Positions 6,549-19,773 of a stretch of DNA of 64,000 bases are shown one piece after another. Numbering within the stretch: the stretch's first letter is position 1; each line of letters opens with the position of its first letter. Under the pieces are notes generated by a model. It saw only the letters and a list, made by a program, of their open reading frames with translations, was not told where the DNA came from and did no database searches. The DNA is from Dokdonella_A sp046347015 (GTDB lineage: Bacteria > Pseudomonadota > Gammaproteobacteria > Xanthomonadales > Rhodanobacteraceae). The stretch lies in contig JAXMHA010000002.1 in the NCBI GenBank assembly GCA_046347015.1, forward strand, positions 62,001 to 126,000. The letters run 5' to 3'. The position numbers were made by a program, and so were the translations under genes.

Positions 6549-8918
6549 ATGAACCATTCGGACCTGGGCCGCCAACTGCTCGCCCGCCTGCGCACGCGAG
6601 GCCGGTCCGCCACGGCACTCGGGATCGACCTCGGCACGACGAAGAGCAGCATCGCCTGCGCGCGCTTCGATGCGCGCGCCGGCACGCTGGCCTGCGAGTG
6701 CCTTGCTTTCCCGCAGGCCGGCGGTGCGTCCGGCGTCGCGGTGCCATCGGCGATCTCGGCCGTCGACGGACGCATCGAGTACGGCGCCGACGCCCTGGCC
6801 CGGCGAGGCCAGCCACGCATGCTGGCCGAACGCGACCTGTTCTACGAAACCAAGAACCTGATCGGCCTGCGCTACACGTTCTCGCGTGCACCGAAGGGGC
6901 TGCGCACGCCGGTCGAGGTCGCCACGCAGCTGCTGCGCCACCTGCGCGAAGGCATCACCGATGCCGCTGCGCGGCGTGCGGAGCCACCGATCGTCATCGG
7001 CGTGCCGGCGTCGTTCCATGGCGCGCAGCGGCACGCCACCGTGCGCGCCGGACTCGCCGCGTTCGAGGCCGAGTCGCCCGCTGCGGTACGCCTGATCGAC
7101 GAGCCGTATGCCGCATTCGTCGACCTCGGGTTCCGCAACCCCGAACGCGCCGGCCCCGTGCTGCGCGACGGCGCGAACGTCATCGTGTTCGATTTCGGCG
7201 GGGGCACCTGCGACGTCGCGATCTTCCGGATCGACGGCACCACGGGCGGCATGCTCGGCGCGCGCCTGCTCGGCACCAGCCGTTACCACCGCCTGGGCGG
7301 TGGCGACATCGACCGCGCCATCGTCCACGACGTGCTGATCCCGGCGCTGGCCGCCGAGAACGGGCTCAAGCCACACGCGCTGACGTGGTTCGACAAGCGC
7401 CGCGTCCTCGAGCCGCAGTTGCTGGGCGCCGCCGAGCGCCTGAAAATCGCGCTGAGCGATCGCCTCGACGCGCTGGATGCGCGCAGTGCGCCGGCGCGCG
7501 ACGGCGATGGCGTGGGGATCCCGGGCATCACCCTGTTCGGCAGGGACCGCGAGTTCACGCTGTCCTCACCCGCACTGTCGACCCTGCAGTTCGAACGCCT
7601 GCTGCGCCCGTTCCTCGATCCCGACCCGCCGCCGGAGGCGGGCGACGAGTACGTGCAGCGCAGCTCGATGCTGGCGCCGGTCGCGCAGGCGCTGATGCGG
7701 TCCCGGCTGGAACCCGACGACATCCAGGCCATCCTGCTGTGCGGATCGAGCAGCCTGCTGGCGCCGGTACGCGCGGCGCTGCGCGGCAAGTTCCCCGGCG
7801 CGGCGCACGTCCTGCTCGGCGACGCCGGGGCGCTGCAGGGCGCCGTCGCGCGCGGCGCGGCGCTGCAGGCGCTGAGCCTGCAGGCGCTCGGCGAACCGCT
7901 GGTCGCGCCGGTGTGCAGCGCCGACCTGTCCCTGTGCGTGGAGTCGGGAACCGTGCCCCTGGTGCGTGCCGGCGCAGCCGTGCCGATCGCGTCCCGGCAG
8001 CCGACATTGCTGCGCCCACCGCGCGACAACGGGGATGGCGCCACCGACATCGCGGTCGAAATCGTCGCCGACGGCCAGCGCCTCGTCGGCCGCTCGCTGT
8101 GGAGTCTGCCGCCGCCGGTGCGGGTCAGCGACCGCCTTGCGCTCGACTGGAGCATGGACGACAACCAGTGCATGGAACTGCGGCTGACGCGCATGGATGA
8201 TCCGGATACCTCGCCCTTCGTGCACCGGTTCGATGCGCCGATCATGCACCGCGATCCGGGCCAGGTCGTGCGCTGCCGCCAGCTCGAACGCGAGGAGGCC
8301 ATCCGCAACTTCGAGGTTCCGAGCTCCGAACTCGGCGCGGCGTGCGAGCAGAATGCCCGCGATTGCGCGACGCTCGGCGAATACGAGAAAGCCCTGCACT
8401 TCGTTGGCCTGGCCATGCAGGAGCAGGGCAAGACGACGTCGCTGCTGAACCTGCGCGGCATCTACCGCGAACGCATCGGTGACCGCGAGGGCGCGCTCGA
8501 GAGCTATCGGCAGGCTGGCGAATGCTCGACCACGCACTTCAACGCCGGCCTGCTGCGCTACCGCACCGACGACCATGCGTCCGCGCTGGTCGAGGTCGAT
8601 GCGGCACTCGAACTGGAGCCGTCGCGCGCCGGCCACGCCTTGCGCGGCAACATCCTCGCCAAGCTCGGCCGGCAGGACGAGGCGCGGGTCGAGTGGCAGG
8701 ACGCCACCACCGGCGTGCCGGACCTCGCCTCAGCGGACGACTTCGAACTCGGCTGGATCGAGACGGCGGCGCGAAGGCTCGGCGACGACGCGCTGGCCAA
8801 ACGCGCCCGGGACGCGCGCGCGCGACTCGCCGCCGGCACTTTGACCGGCACGCGCGCCGGTGAACTGCCCGCCCTGTTCGCGGCGAACCCGGCGCCGGCG
8901 GAACGGCCGGCCAAGTGA
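6549..8918 (+). CDS. Hsp70-family ATPase fused to C-terminal TPR repeats
   Basis: 789 aa. The N-terminal half is an Hsp70/actin-type ATPase: phosphate-1 GIDLGTTKSS (about 25-34), connect-1-like VRLIDEPYAAFVDLG, phosphate-2 VFDFGGGTCDVAIF (about 214-227), and adenosine motif LLCGSSSLLAPVRAALR (about 396). It is preceded by an extra 24-residue leader. The region from about 440 to 590 stands where the substrate-binding beta domain belongs but is poorly conserved. From about 594 to 750 there are tetratricopeptide-like helical pairs (YEKALHFVGLAMQEQGK, GDREGALESYRQA, HASALVEVDAALELEPS). The usual DnaK helical lid and EEVD-like tail are missing. It is probably a specialised chaperone or scaffold. 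No dnaJ or grpE is nearby. It is divergent from rnr. Confidence 0.85.
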   Translation: MNHSDLGRQLLARLRTRGRSATALGIDLGTTKSSIACARFDARAGTLACECLAFPQAGGASGVAVPSAISAVDGRIEYGADALARRGQPRMLAERDLFYETKNLIGLRYTFSRAPKGLRTPVEVATQLLRHLREGITDAAARRAEPPIVIGVPASFHGAQRHATVRAGLAAFEAESPAAVRLIDEPYAAFVDLGFRNPERAGPVLRDGANVIVFDFGGGTCDVAIFRIDGTTGGMLGARLLGTSRYHRLGGGDIDRAIVHDVLIPALAAENGLKPHALTWFDKRRVLEPQLLGAAERLKIALSDRLDALDARSAPARDGDGVGIPGITLFGRDREFTLSSPALSTLQFERLLRPFLDPDPPPEAGDEYVQRSSMLAPVAQALMRSRLEPDDIQAILLCGSSSLLAPVRAALRGKFPGAAHVLLGDAGALQGAVARGAALQALSLQALGEPLVAPVCSADLSLCVESGTVPLVRAGAAVPIASRQPTLLRPPRDNGDGATDIAVEIVADGQRLVGRSLWSLPPPVRVSDRLALDWSMDDNQCMELRLTRMDDPDTSPFVHRFDAPIMHRDPGQVVRCRQLEREEAIRNFEVPSSELGAACEQNARDCATLGEYEKALHFVGLAMQEQGKTTSLLNLRGIYRERIGDREGALESYRQAGECSTTHFNAGLLRYRTDDHASALVEVDAALELEPSRAGHALRGNILAKLGRQDEARVEWQDATTGVPDLASADDFELGWIETAARRLGDDALAKRARDARARLAAGTLTGTRAGELPALFAANPAPAERPAK

Positions 8919-8930
8919 CGATCGCGTGGT

Positions 8931-9542
8931 TCAGGGTGCCTTGGCCGCGTGCAGGCGCCGCACGATCGCCAGCGATTCCGTCACGTGCGCATCGGGTGTC
9001 AGGTGGTCTTCCTTCGACGAGAACACCTTCGTGATCCGGCCATCCCCGCCGATCACGAAGGTCGTGCGCGGAATGAACCCATGGTCGACCTTGTCACCGC
9101 GCACGTCGACGACGTCGGGCTGCGGCGGAATCAGATCGAGGCCGTACGTCGCGGCGATCGCGCCATGCGGATCCGACGCGACCGGGAATTTCCCCGCGCA
9201 GTACTTCGGATCGGACGAAAACTCGTTGAGGCGCTGGATCGAGTCGGCCGACACGCCGATGATCGTTGCTCCCGCGGCCTTGAACTGGCCGGCATGGGTC
9301 GCGAACGTGTGCGCTTCGAGATCGCACCCGCCCGTGTACGCGGCCGGATAGAAGTACACGACGACCGGCCCCTTCGCCAGCGCATCGTGGAGTGAAAATG
9401 AAAAGTCCTTGCCGGCGAGGCTGGCTTCGGCCGTGAAGACGGGCGCCACGGCGCCAGGTTCGAGCGCAGCGGATGCCGGTGCTGCCGAAAACAGCACCGC
9501 CGAGAACGCCGCCGCCAACGCAATCGCGAAAGTCTTGTTCAT
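8931..9542 (-). CDS. Exported peroxiredoxin (AhpC/TSA, Bcp-like)
   Basis: 203 aa from ATG 9542, with GAGAGGGAC just upstream. Residues 1-25 are a signal peptide (FAIALAAAFSAVLFSAAPASA), so the enzyme should act in the periplasm. The thioredoxin-fold peroxidase has the active-site block YFYPAAYTGGCDLEAHTF with the peroxidatic Cys (about 74). A second Cys in KYCAGKF could be the resolving residue. The segment VVDVRGDKVDHGFIPRTTFVIGGDGRI fits thiol peroxidases that reduce H2O2 or organic peroxides using thioredoxin-like donors. It ends 12 bp from the Hsp70 stop in a convergent arrangement. Confidence 0.88.
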   Translation of the reverse strand: MNKTFAIALAAAFSAVLFSAAPASAALEPGAVAPVFTAEASLAGKDFSFSLHDALAKGPVVVYFYPAAYTGGCDLEAHTFATHAGQFKAAGATIIGVSADSIQRLNEFSSDPKYCAGKFPVASDPHGAIAATYGLDLIPPQPDVVDVRGDKVDHGFIPRTTFVIGGDGRITKVFSSKEDHLTPDAHVTESLAIVRRLHAAKAP

Positions 9543-9678
9543 GTCCCTCTCTCCGCAGGTTCGTCCGCGACGGGACAGCATACGCCCTGCTACCGTTCGT
9601 GGTGGCTGGCGGGCAGGCGCCCGGCTGTCGCGGGCGGATTCGCACCTCCCTCGCAACCGGGGAGCAACTCATGCGAGG

Positions 9679-12381
<2,703 letters not shown>

Positions 12382-12393
12382 GGCCTGCGACTT

Positions 12394-12990
12394 TCAGCCG
12401 AGCCGGGTCTTGAGGAAGGCCCGTGCGAAACGCCAGTCGCGATCGATCGTGCGCCGCGCAAGACCCAGCGTTGCGGCGACCTGTTCGAGGCCCAATCCCG
12501 CGAAATAGCGCAATTCGACGACCTTGGCCGCGCGGACGTCGGTTGCCTCCAGCGCGTCCAGCGCGGCGTCCAGCGCCAGCGCCTGCTCGGCGGTGTCGAT
12601 CGCCAGCTTCAGGTTGTCGTCGTCGAGGGTCACGCGATTCCATTGCCCACCGGCACGCAGGCGCAGGCGATCGCGGGCGCGGTTGAGCAGCAGGTGGCGC
12701 ATCGCGCGTGCGGCGTAGGCGAAGAACTTCGCCGGATCCTCGAACCGCAGTTCCGGGCGATCCCCCATCCGCAGGTACAACTCGTGCACCAACTCGGTGG
12801 TGTCGAGGGTCCCGTTGCGATTCCTGCTCGCGAGCCGACGCGACGCCATGGCTTTCAGGCGCTCGTAGACCTCGGCGAACAACGCATCGGCCGTGCCCGC
12901 GGCCGTTGCCGGACTGCACTCGTCCACGGGAATCTCCCGGACCGGGCGGCTCTCGATCGGCAGGGTCACGCAGAACGGCGACGAAGGCAA
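12394..12990 (-). CDS. ECF RNA polymerase sigma factor linked to a Ser/Thr kinase (ECF43-like)
   Basis: 198 aa from a TTG codon at 12990, preceded by a good ribosome-binding site (GAGGAAGG). A GTG at 12969 is an alternative start without one. Sigma region 2 (about 35-105) includes FAEVYERLKAMASRRL, LDTTELVHELYLRM and FFAYAARAMRHLLLNRARDR; region 4 (about 135-195) includes VVELRYFAGLGLEQVAATLG and TIDRDWRFARAFLKTRL. No anti-sigma gene is adjacent; instead the kinase follows after 12 bp, the arrangement of kinase-dependent ECF groups. It probably redirects RNA polymerase to a small regulon when the kinase senses an envelope or contact signal (inference). Confidence 0.9.
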   Translation of the reverse strand: MPSSPFCVTLPIESRPVREIPVDECSPATAAGTADALFAEVYERLKAMASRRLASRNRNGTLDTTELVHELYLRMGDRPELRFEDPAKFFAYAARAMRHLLLNRARDRLRLRAGGQWNRVTLDDDNLKLAIDTAEQALALDAALDALEATDVRAAKVVELRYFAGLGLEQVAATLGLARRTIDRDWRFARAFLKTRLG

Positions 12991-13113
12991 GGACCTTCCT
13001 CACCTGCCGATCGCCGGTGCCCCGCCACCGCACCGCCCCGAAATTGACAATGCCGATGCCCCGCCGCTACCTTGTGCGGCCCGCGGGCGCTCGGCGCCAC
13101 GGCCCGGACACCT

Positions 13114-13198
<85 letters not shown>

Positions 13199-13431
13199 TC
13201 GAGCAGCCCCGCGTGACGCCGCTGGCTGGCGTCCACGCCGCCCGCGTCTGCGCCTTCCCTCCGGGATCCCGATTCCAGCCTTGGGATGCTCTGATCAAAC
13301 CCACGCCCGCCGCGTCCGGATTCGGCCAGCGAACGCGTGCGTTCCGATCCCGGCTTCACGCCGGCGTAACCTCGATGCGCAGATACTGCACATGGCTACA
13401 CGTGCGACTTCTTCGACGCAGGAGGTGCACC

Positions 13432-13842
13432 ATGGGTTCGTCACGTTCCGTTCGAATCCTCGCAAGCCTCGCCTTCCTCGCCGCACCCGCGGCAACCGCC
13501 GGACAGGCACCCGCCAAGCCCTTCGACCTCACGGCCCCCGGCGGCCTCGAACAGCAGGCCGCCAACGTCCGCGCCGGCATGCAGCCCGGAGGTGCCTACG
13601 ATTTCGTCACCCCGCAAGCCCGTGCCGAGGTCGAGAGCCGGATCACCGACATCAAGGCCGTGTTGCAGCGCGAACAGGACGGGCAGGCGGTGGACAAGGC
13701 GGACCTCGTCACCGTGCTCAACGACCAGGAAGCGATCAACCGCATCCTGACGCGCGGCCAGAGGGGCGCCTACGAATGCGCGTGGGCGGCGCCGACCGGC
13801 TCGCACATCTCGCGGGCGGTGTGCTGGTACGCGACGCTTTGA
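13432..13842 (+). CDS. Small exported protein of unknown function
   Basis: 136 aa from ATG 13432, preceded at ideal distance by GGAGGTGCACC. Residues 1-24 are a signal peptide (VRILASLAFLAAPAATAGQA). The mature protein is hydrophilic and mostly helical (VESRITDIKAVLQREQDGQAVDKADLVTVLNDQEAINRIL) and ends with two Cys (YECAW, AVCWYATL) that may form a disulfide. Similar small periplasmic proteins are common in Xanthomonadales, but I know of no assigned function. A G+C-rich hairpin follows the stop. Confidence 0.75.
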   Translation: MGSSRSVRILASLAFLAAPAATAGQAPAKPFDLTAPGGLEQQAANVRAGMQPGGAYDFVTPQARAEVESRITDIKAVLQREQDGQAVDKADLVTVLNDQEAINRILTRGQRGAYECAWAAPTGSHISRAVCWYATL

Positions 13843-13846
13843 TCGC

Positions 13847-13872
13847 GGCCGGGCACGGATGCGGGCCCGGCC
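13847..13872. terminator. G+C-rich hairpin after the small exported protein gene
   Basis: Arms 13847-13854 (GGCCGGGC) and 13865-13872 (GCCCGGCC) begin 5 bp past the stop codon of the exported-protein gene, with a 10-nt loop. There is no U-tract, so it is a candidate only. On the other strand it lies about 120 bp beyond the end of the RND permease gene. Confidence 0.4.
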
Positions 13873-13989
13873 TCATCCGGATCGGGCCGCGAGGTATTGG
13901 TTGCGCGCCCGAGGGCGCAGCGCCGCCCGTAGCCATCGCGGCGGCGCATTTTCCGCACGACGCGTGACCGGCGACGCCAGCGGGCACCG

Positions 13990-16900
13990 TCACGCTTGCA
14001 GCCGGTCACCGTCACGCGCAACCATCCGGTACAGCACCGGCATCAGGAAGATGCCAATGACGAGGCGCGACAACATCCGGCCACGATCACCAGCGCGAAC
14101 GGCCGCTGCGAATCAGTGCCGACGCCGGTCGCGACCGCGGCCGGCAACAGGCCGAGCGCCGCGACCAGCGCGGTCATCACGATCGGGCGCAGGCGCAGCA
14201 CCGCGGCCGCATGCGCCGCCTCCGCGATGCCCATGCCCCCGATCCGCAATTCGTTGGCGCAGGAAATGTAGACGACGCCCGTCAGCACCGACACGCCGAA
14301 CAGCACGATGAAACCGATTCCCGACGACACCGAGAACGGCGTGCCGGTCAGCCACAACGCCAGCACCGCCCCGAACGGCGCGGACAACAGCACGCCGGCC
14401 ACCGTGATGAACGGGAACTTGAAGTTGCCGTACAGCACGAACAGCAGGCCGAAGATCAGCAGCACGGTCAGCGGCAGGATCACGTCCATCTGCGCGCGCG
14501 ACGCCGTGTACTCCCTGTACTCGCCGCCCCAGTCGAGCCGGTAGCCTTGCGGCAGCTTCGTCCTGCGCCACCCGGTCGATCGCCGCGCCGACCGCGCTGG
14601 CGAGGATGCGTCCCGTGACCGAGAACTGCACGCCGATGTAGCGTGAAGGTTGTCCTCGCGGTAGATGAACGACGCGCCGTTCCCGACCTCGATATGCGCG
14701 AGCTCCCGCAGCGGAATCTGCTGCCCGCCCGGTGTCGCGACCGGAATCGCGCCGATGGCCTGCGGATCGTCGCGATAGCGCGGCTGCAGCCGCACCACGA
14801 GGTCGAACTGCTTCTCGCCCTGCACCACCTCGGTCGCGACGTTGCCGCCGATCGCGGCCTCGATCAGGTTGTTGATGTCGTCGACGTTGATGCCGTAGCG
14901 GGCGATCTTCGCGCGGTCGATCGTGATCGCGAGGTTGGGCTGCCCGAGTTCGTGCACCAGCGTCACGTCGGTGATGCCGCGGACCTTTTCCATCACCGCC
15001 TTGATCTGCCGGCCCTTCTGCTGCAGCGTCTGCAGGTCCGGGCCGTAGATCTTCACCGCCAGCGCGCTCTTGAGCCCAGTCTCGGCTTCGTCGACCGCAT
15101 CTTCCGCGGGTTGGGTGTAGTTGAACTGGATGCCGGGGAAACGCGCCAGCTTCGCGTCGATCGCATCGATCAACGCCTGCTTGTCGCGGTACGCACCGCG
15201 CCATTCGGAGTACGGCTTCAAGCCGACGAAGAATTCGTCGTTGAAGAACCCGGTGGAATCGGTGCCGTCGTCGGGACGGCCGAGTTCGGAAGTCACCGTC
15301 GTGACGACCGGGAAGGACCGCAGCACCGCACGGATCTCGGGCGAGAGCCTGGCCGCTTCGTCGAACGAAATCGTGTACGGCATCGTCGCGCGCACCCACA
15401 GCGCGCCTTCGTCGAGGTGCGGCATGAACTCGGCGCCGACCCCTTGCATCATCGCGAAGGCGAGGACGAGCATCACCGCCGGTACCGCGACCGTGGCGGC
15501 CGCGCGCCGTATCGCGTGGTCCAGCCCGCGTACGTACCACGCCTTCACCTTCTCCCAGGCCGCGTTGCGCCGCTCGCGCACGCCCCGGCGCATGCAGAGC
15601 GCGCACAACACCGGCAGCAGGGTCAGCGTGACGACCAGCGAGCCGATGAGCGCGAAGATCATCGTGTCGGCCATCGGCGTGAACAGCATCCCGGCGGGAC
15701 CGGTGAGGACGTAGATCGGCAGGAAGCTCGCGACGATCACCGCGACCGCGTACACCAGCGGGCGATCGACTTCCGACGCGGCGCTGCGGATCACGTCCAT
15801 GAGGTCGTACTCGGTGCCGCGCCGTACGGCGAGTTCACGGAAGACGTTCTCGACCATGAAGATCGCGCCATCGACGAGGATGCCGAAGTCCACCGCGCCG
15901 ATCGACAGCAGGTTGGCCGAGGCATTCTTCAGTTGCAGGCCGAGGAATGCGAACAGCAACGCGAGCGGGATCGTCACCGCGACGATCAGCCCGGCGCGCA
16001 CGTCGTACAGGAAGAAGATCAGCACCGCGACCACCAGCGCCATCCCGACCAGCAGGTTGTGCCGCACCACGTCCCGGGTTTGCCGGATCAGGTCGGTGAG
16101 GTCGTAGAACGGGTGGATCCGGACGTCCTTCGGCAGGATCGTGTCGTTGATCTCCCGCGTCTTCGCCTCGACCCGCTGCAGCACGTTCTGCGCCTTCGAA
16201 CCCGTCAACGCGAGGATCACGCCCTCGACCGCGTCGTCCTGGCCCATGTAGCCGAACTGGCCGAGCCGCGGCGCAATGCCGGCCTGCACCGTGCCGACGT
16301 CCTTGACCAGGATCGGCGTGCCGTCGTGCACGGCCAGCACCACGTTGCCGATGTCTTCGAGGGTCGCGAGCCGGCCGAGGCCGCGCACGTAGAAGAACTG
16401 CCCGCCCTGCTCGTAGAAGCCGCCGCCGGAATTGCCGTTGTTGGCCGCCAGCGCCGCCGCGACCTGCGACACCGAAAGCCCCGAGGCCGCGATCTTCACC
16501 GGATCGAGCAGCACCTGGTACTGCAGGTTGCCGCCGCCGAACGCGGAATCGTCGGCGACCCCCGGCACCGAGCGGTACTGCGGTGCGATAACCCAGTCCT
16601 GCAGCGTCTTCAATTCCGTCGGAGTGCGGTCCTTGCTCTGCAGCACGTACCGGTACACCAGGCCCGAGGGCGGCGACATCGGTGAAATGGACGGCGCGAC
16701 GCCGGTCGGCAACGCGATGCCGGGCAGCCGGTTGTAGACGCGCTGGCGCGCAAAGTAGTGATCGGTGCCGTCGGCGAACGTGAGCGTGACGTCGGACAGG
16801 CCATACAGCGAGATCGACCGCTTGGTCACGAGGCCCGGGATCGCGTTCATCTGCAGCTCGACCGGGATCGTGATCAGGCGCTCGACCTCCTCGGCCGAAT

Positions 16901-17111
16901 GCCCCGGCCATTGCGTGATGACCTCCACCATCGGCGGCGACAGGTTCGGGTACGCATCCATGGGCAGGACGTGGTACGCCCACACGCCGGCGCCGGCGAG
17001 CGCCAGCGACAGCAGGACGATCATCAGGCGTTGTTGCAGCGCGAACGCGACGATGCGGTTGATGATCGAGGCGTCGCGTTCCGGCCCGCCGCCCGGATTC
17101 CGTGCGCTCAT
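13990..17111 (-). CDS. RND efflux permease, heavy-metal (CusA/CzcA) type, with three frameshifts
   Basis: About 1,040 aa once frames are joined. Inner-membrane proton-driven pump of the HME-RND family (metal cations). Visible: N-terminal TM1 (RLMIVLLSLALAGAGVWAYHVLP), DAYPNLSPPMVEVITQWPG, the porter-domain text GVADDSAFGGGNLQYQV, the TM4-6 region (VDFGILVDGAIFMVENVFREL) and a second TM set (FITVAGVLLSAPFGAVLALWLTG). Frames break near 14,645 and 14,560: the 85 bp between reads RYIGVQFSVTGR in another frame. They break again near 14,078, after which MLSRLVIGIFLMPVLYRM continues in another frame to a TGA at 13990-13992. Its ATG overlaps the stop of the adaptor gene (ATGA). Either sequencing indels or a damaged gene; substrate not determinable. 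Confidence 0.85.
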
Positions 17112-18307
17112 TGCGTCTGGATGAAGCGCAGGAAGATGCTGCCGTCCACCACGACCCGGTCGCCGGCGCGCAGCCCGCCGGGGATGACGTAGCGATCGTC
17201 GACACGCACGCCCAGGGTCACTGGCCGGCGCGCGTAGCTGCCGTCCGGGGCGACGACGTAGACGAAGGGCAGGTTCTCGTCGTCACGCAGCACCGCCGAC
17301 ACCGGAACCAGCAACCCGGTCCGCGCGTCCTGCGACTCGATGCGCACCTGCACATACATCCCCTTCCGCAGTGCGCCGGCGGGGTTGTCGACCGCGATGC
17401 GGGCGGTGACCGAGCGCGTGTCGGGGTCGACCACGGCGCCGACGCGCGCCACCTTGCCGTCGATCGCCTTGCCGCCATCGCCGGGGTCGATCGCCGCGGC
17501 ATCGCCGGGCCGGGTGGAACCGGCGTCGGCACCGAACAACTGCGCCATCACCCACATCGTCGAGGTGTCGGCGATGGTGAAACACGCCGTCGTGCCCGCT
17601 GCCAGCGTCTGCCCCGGCGCGATCGACTTCGCGACCACGGTTCCGGCGATCGGTGCGCGGATACGCCAGCCGGGTGCGCGAGCGGGCGCTCCGGCGGCGA
17701 GATCGGCGATCGACGAGGATCGACATGCAGCCACCAGCGCCTGCCGCGCGGCATCACGGTCCGCGTCCGCGCCGATCGCATCGGCCTGCGCCTGCGCGTT
17801 CTCGCGTTCGGAAATCGCCTGGTGCGCGACGAGGTCACGGTCATTCGCGGCGACGCGATCCGCCGCGCGCGCGATCACAAGTGCCTTGCGATAGGCACCG
17901 ACCGCACTGGTGAAATCGGGGACGCAACGTCCGCCAGGCCTGTCCCTGCTGCACGTGGTCACCGAGCGTCACGCGCACGCGGGTGACCGACCGGAGAACG
18001 GCGCCGTGACGTCGGTTGCGTGGTCGTGGAAATGAAGTCCATCACCGCGGTCGTCGCGATGCTGGCGTGATAGGACGACGGTTCGACCGTGACGACGTGG
18101 ATGGCGCCGTTGCTGGTCCCGGGTCAGCATCACGTTCCGTGGCGAGGCCGGTGCCTGCGCGGCTTGCGGACTCCCGCCAGAGCAGCCCGCGAGCAGCGCC
18201 GCGAACGACGCCGCGATGATGGCAAAGCCGGGCCGCGGCCGGGCCTGCCGCTGGCGCGGAAGGCCTTTCCCCACGTGCGCGAACCCGGAACGCGATCTAC
18301 CGGCCAT
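17108..18307 (-). CDS. RND periplasmic adaptor lipoprotein (HlyD/CusB type), N-terminal part frameshifted
   Basis: About 395 aa if repaired. Start MAGRSRSGFAHVG at 18307, followed by a lipoprotein signal (FAIIAASFAALLAGCSGG; acylated Cys in LAGC). It would link the RND pump to the outer-membrane channel. The C-terminal two thirds are in one frame: hairpin text LVAHQAISERENAQAQADAI, lipoyl/beta-barrel text WRIRAPIAGTVVAKSIAPGQ, PGDAAAIDPGDGGKAIDGKVARV, and membrane-proximal VTLGVRVDDRYVIPGGLRAGD. Between about 17,925 and 18,130 the coding frame changes at least five times: AIHVVTVEPSSYHA, ATDVTAPFSG, VTRVRVTLGDHVQQGQA, LADVASP and DFTSAVGAY occur in successive frames. The amino-acid text stays family-like throughout. 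Confidence 0.78.
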
Positions 18308-19773
18308 GCGTGCCCTCCGCCAGTTGCGGTTGATGCCACCAGCCGCCGCCGAGCGCCTGATAGAGCGCGGCGGTATCGGCGAAACGATTGGCCGTGGCTG
18401 CGACCCGTGCGATCCGCGCCTGCTGGTACGCCTGCTCGGCATTCAACAGCTCGAACGCGCCAATGGCGCCATCGCGCAGTTGTCGCTGCGAGAGATCCAG
18501 CGTGGTCCTTGCCGCGGCTTCCGCGTGCACGGCCGTCTGCAGCGCCCGTGCATCCTGTTGCGCGACCAGGGTGTCCGCGACATCCTGAACGCGCCAAGCA
18601 CCGCTGCGGTACTGTTCGGCGGCGTTTCGACGTACGCGGCCCTGGCCGCGCGTTCCTGATGCCGCAACGCGCCACCTTCGAAGATCGGCGCGGCCAGCGA
18701 TGCGGCGATGCCCCAGAACCCGGTGCCGGAATCGAACACTTTTCGAAATCGCGAGTGCGCCGCCGGCGCCCGCAGGAGTTCGACCTTGCGGCAGGCGTTC
18801 CGCGGCCGCGATGCCGATCGCGCACTGGCCGCATGCAGGTTGGCGCGCGCCACGCGCACGTTCTGGGAGGCTGCGCGACCAGCCCGAGGGCAAGCTCAGC
18901 GGCAAGTTCCGCGGTGCGCAGATCGGCCAGCGCGAACGGCTGCGCGGGGGCGTCAACCGGAAACCGGCCGACCAGCACGGCCAGTGCATGGCGGGTCTGT
19001 TCCACCTGCTTCGCCAGCGGCGGCAACGCCGCCTCGGCTTGCGCAAGTTGCGACTGTTGCGCCGCGACGTCGAGTTTGCTGGCGTCACCCTTCGCGAGTC
19101 GCAACCGCAGGATGCCGAGCAACTTTCGTTCGGCGTCGATCGCCTGCTTCGTCGCATCGACCTGCTCCTGCAGCGATGCCAGTTGCACGGCGGTCACGAC
19201 GACGTTGGAACCGAGCGTCGTCCACGCCGCGAGCATCTGGAACCGCGTGGCTTCCGCCTGCGCGGCGAGCGACTCGTGCGTGCGGCGCTGGAGGCCAGAC
19301 AGATCCGGTGCCCTGGTGGTGCTCGAGCTGCGGCGTGAACAGCTGTACTGGAACGCGCGTTGTTGCTCGGCACCGGCGCCAGCGATCCGGGCTGGCGCTG
19401 CCGGTTGGCATCGAACCCTGCCGAAACACCTGGCAGGAACGATCCGCGTTGTGCGAGGACGGCTTCTGCGCGGCTTTCAACGCGGCTTGCGCGGCCTTCA
19501 GGTCATGGTTGTTCCGCAACGCCTCTTCGACCAGCGCGTTCAGCGCCGGCGAGCGTGGAACAGGACCCACCAGTCGCCGGGGATGTCCGCGCCCGGGTCG
19601 AACTGCTGCGCCGCGCCGCCTGCGACACCTGGAGCAACGGCCGCCGTCGGTGGCCGCGAGGTGTAGCCTGCAAGGCCTGCGGCGGCGCCGGCGGCCGGAA
19701 GTCGGGACCTCGCCGCGCAGCCGGTTGTGCAACATGATGATCAGGACGCGAGCGGACGCACGGTCCGGATCAT
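18297..19773 (-). CDS. TolC/NodT-family outer-membrane efflux lipoprotein, heavily frameshifted
   Basis: About 490 aa if repaired, the usual length. Start ATG 19773 (MIRTVRPLAS), then in other frames LIIML and TGCAARSRLP (the acylated Cys). Recognisable pieces: IPGDWWVLFH, ALNALVEEALRNNHDLKAAQ, LSGLQRRTHESLAAQAEATR, VTAVQLASLQEQVDATKQAI, GILRLRLAKGDASKLDVAAQ, TGFWGIAASLAAPIFEGGAL, QDVADTLVAQQDARALQ and LSQRQLRDGAIGAFELLNAE. These occur in all three minus-strand frames, implying ten or more indels in 1.5 kb. It is the first gene of the tripartite efflux operon and overlaps the adaptor start by 11 bp. No single frame encodes a full protein as sequenced. Confidence 0.75.

Noticed and set aside
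14643..16685. Long antisense frame (680 codons) opposite the RND permease
   Set aside because: Composition is rich in Arg, His, Val and Asp with no family similarity; typical antisense shadow of G+C-rich coding DNA.
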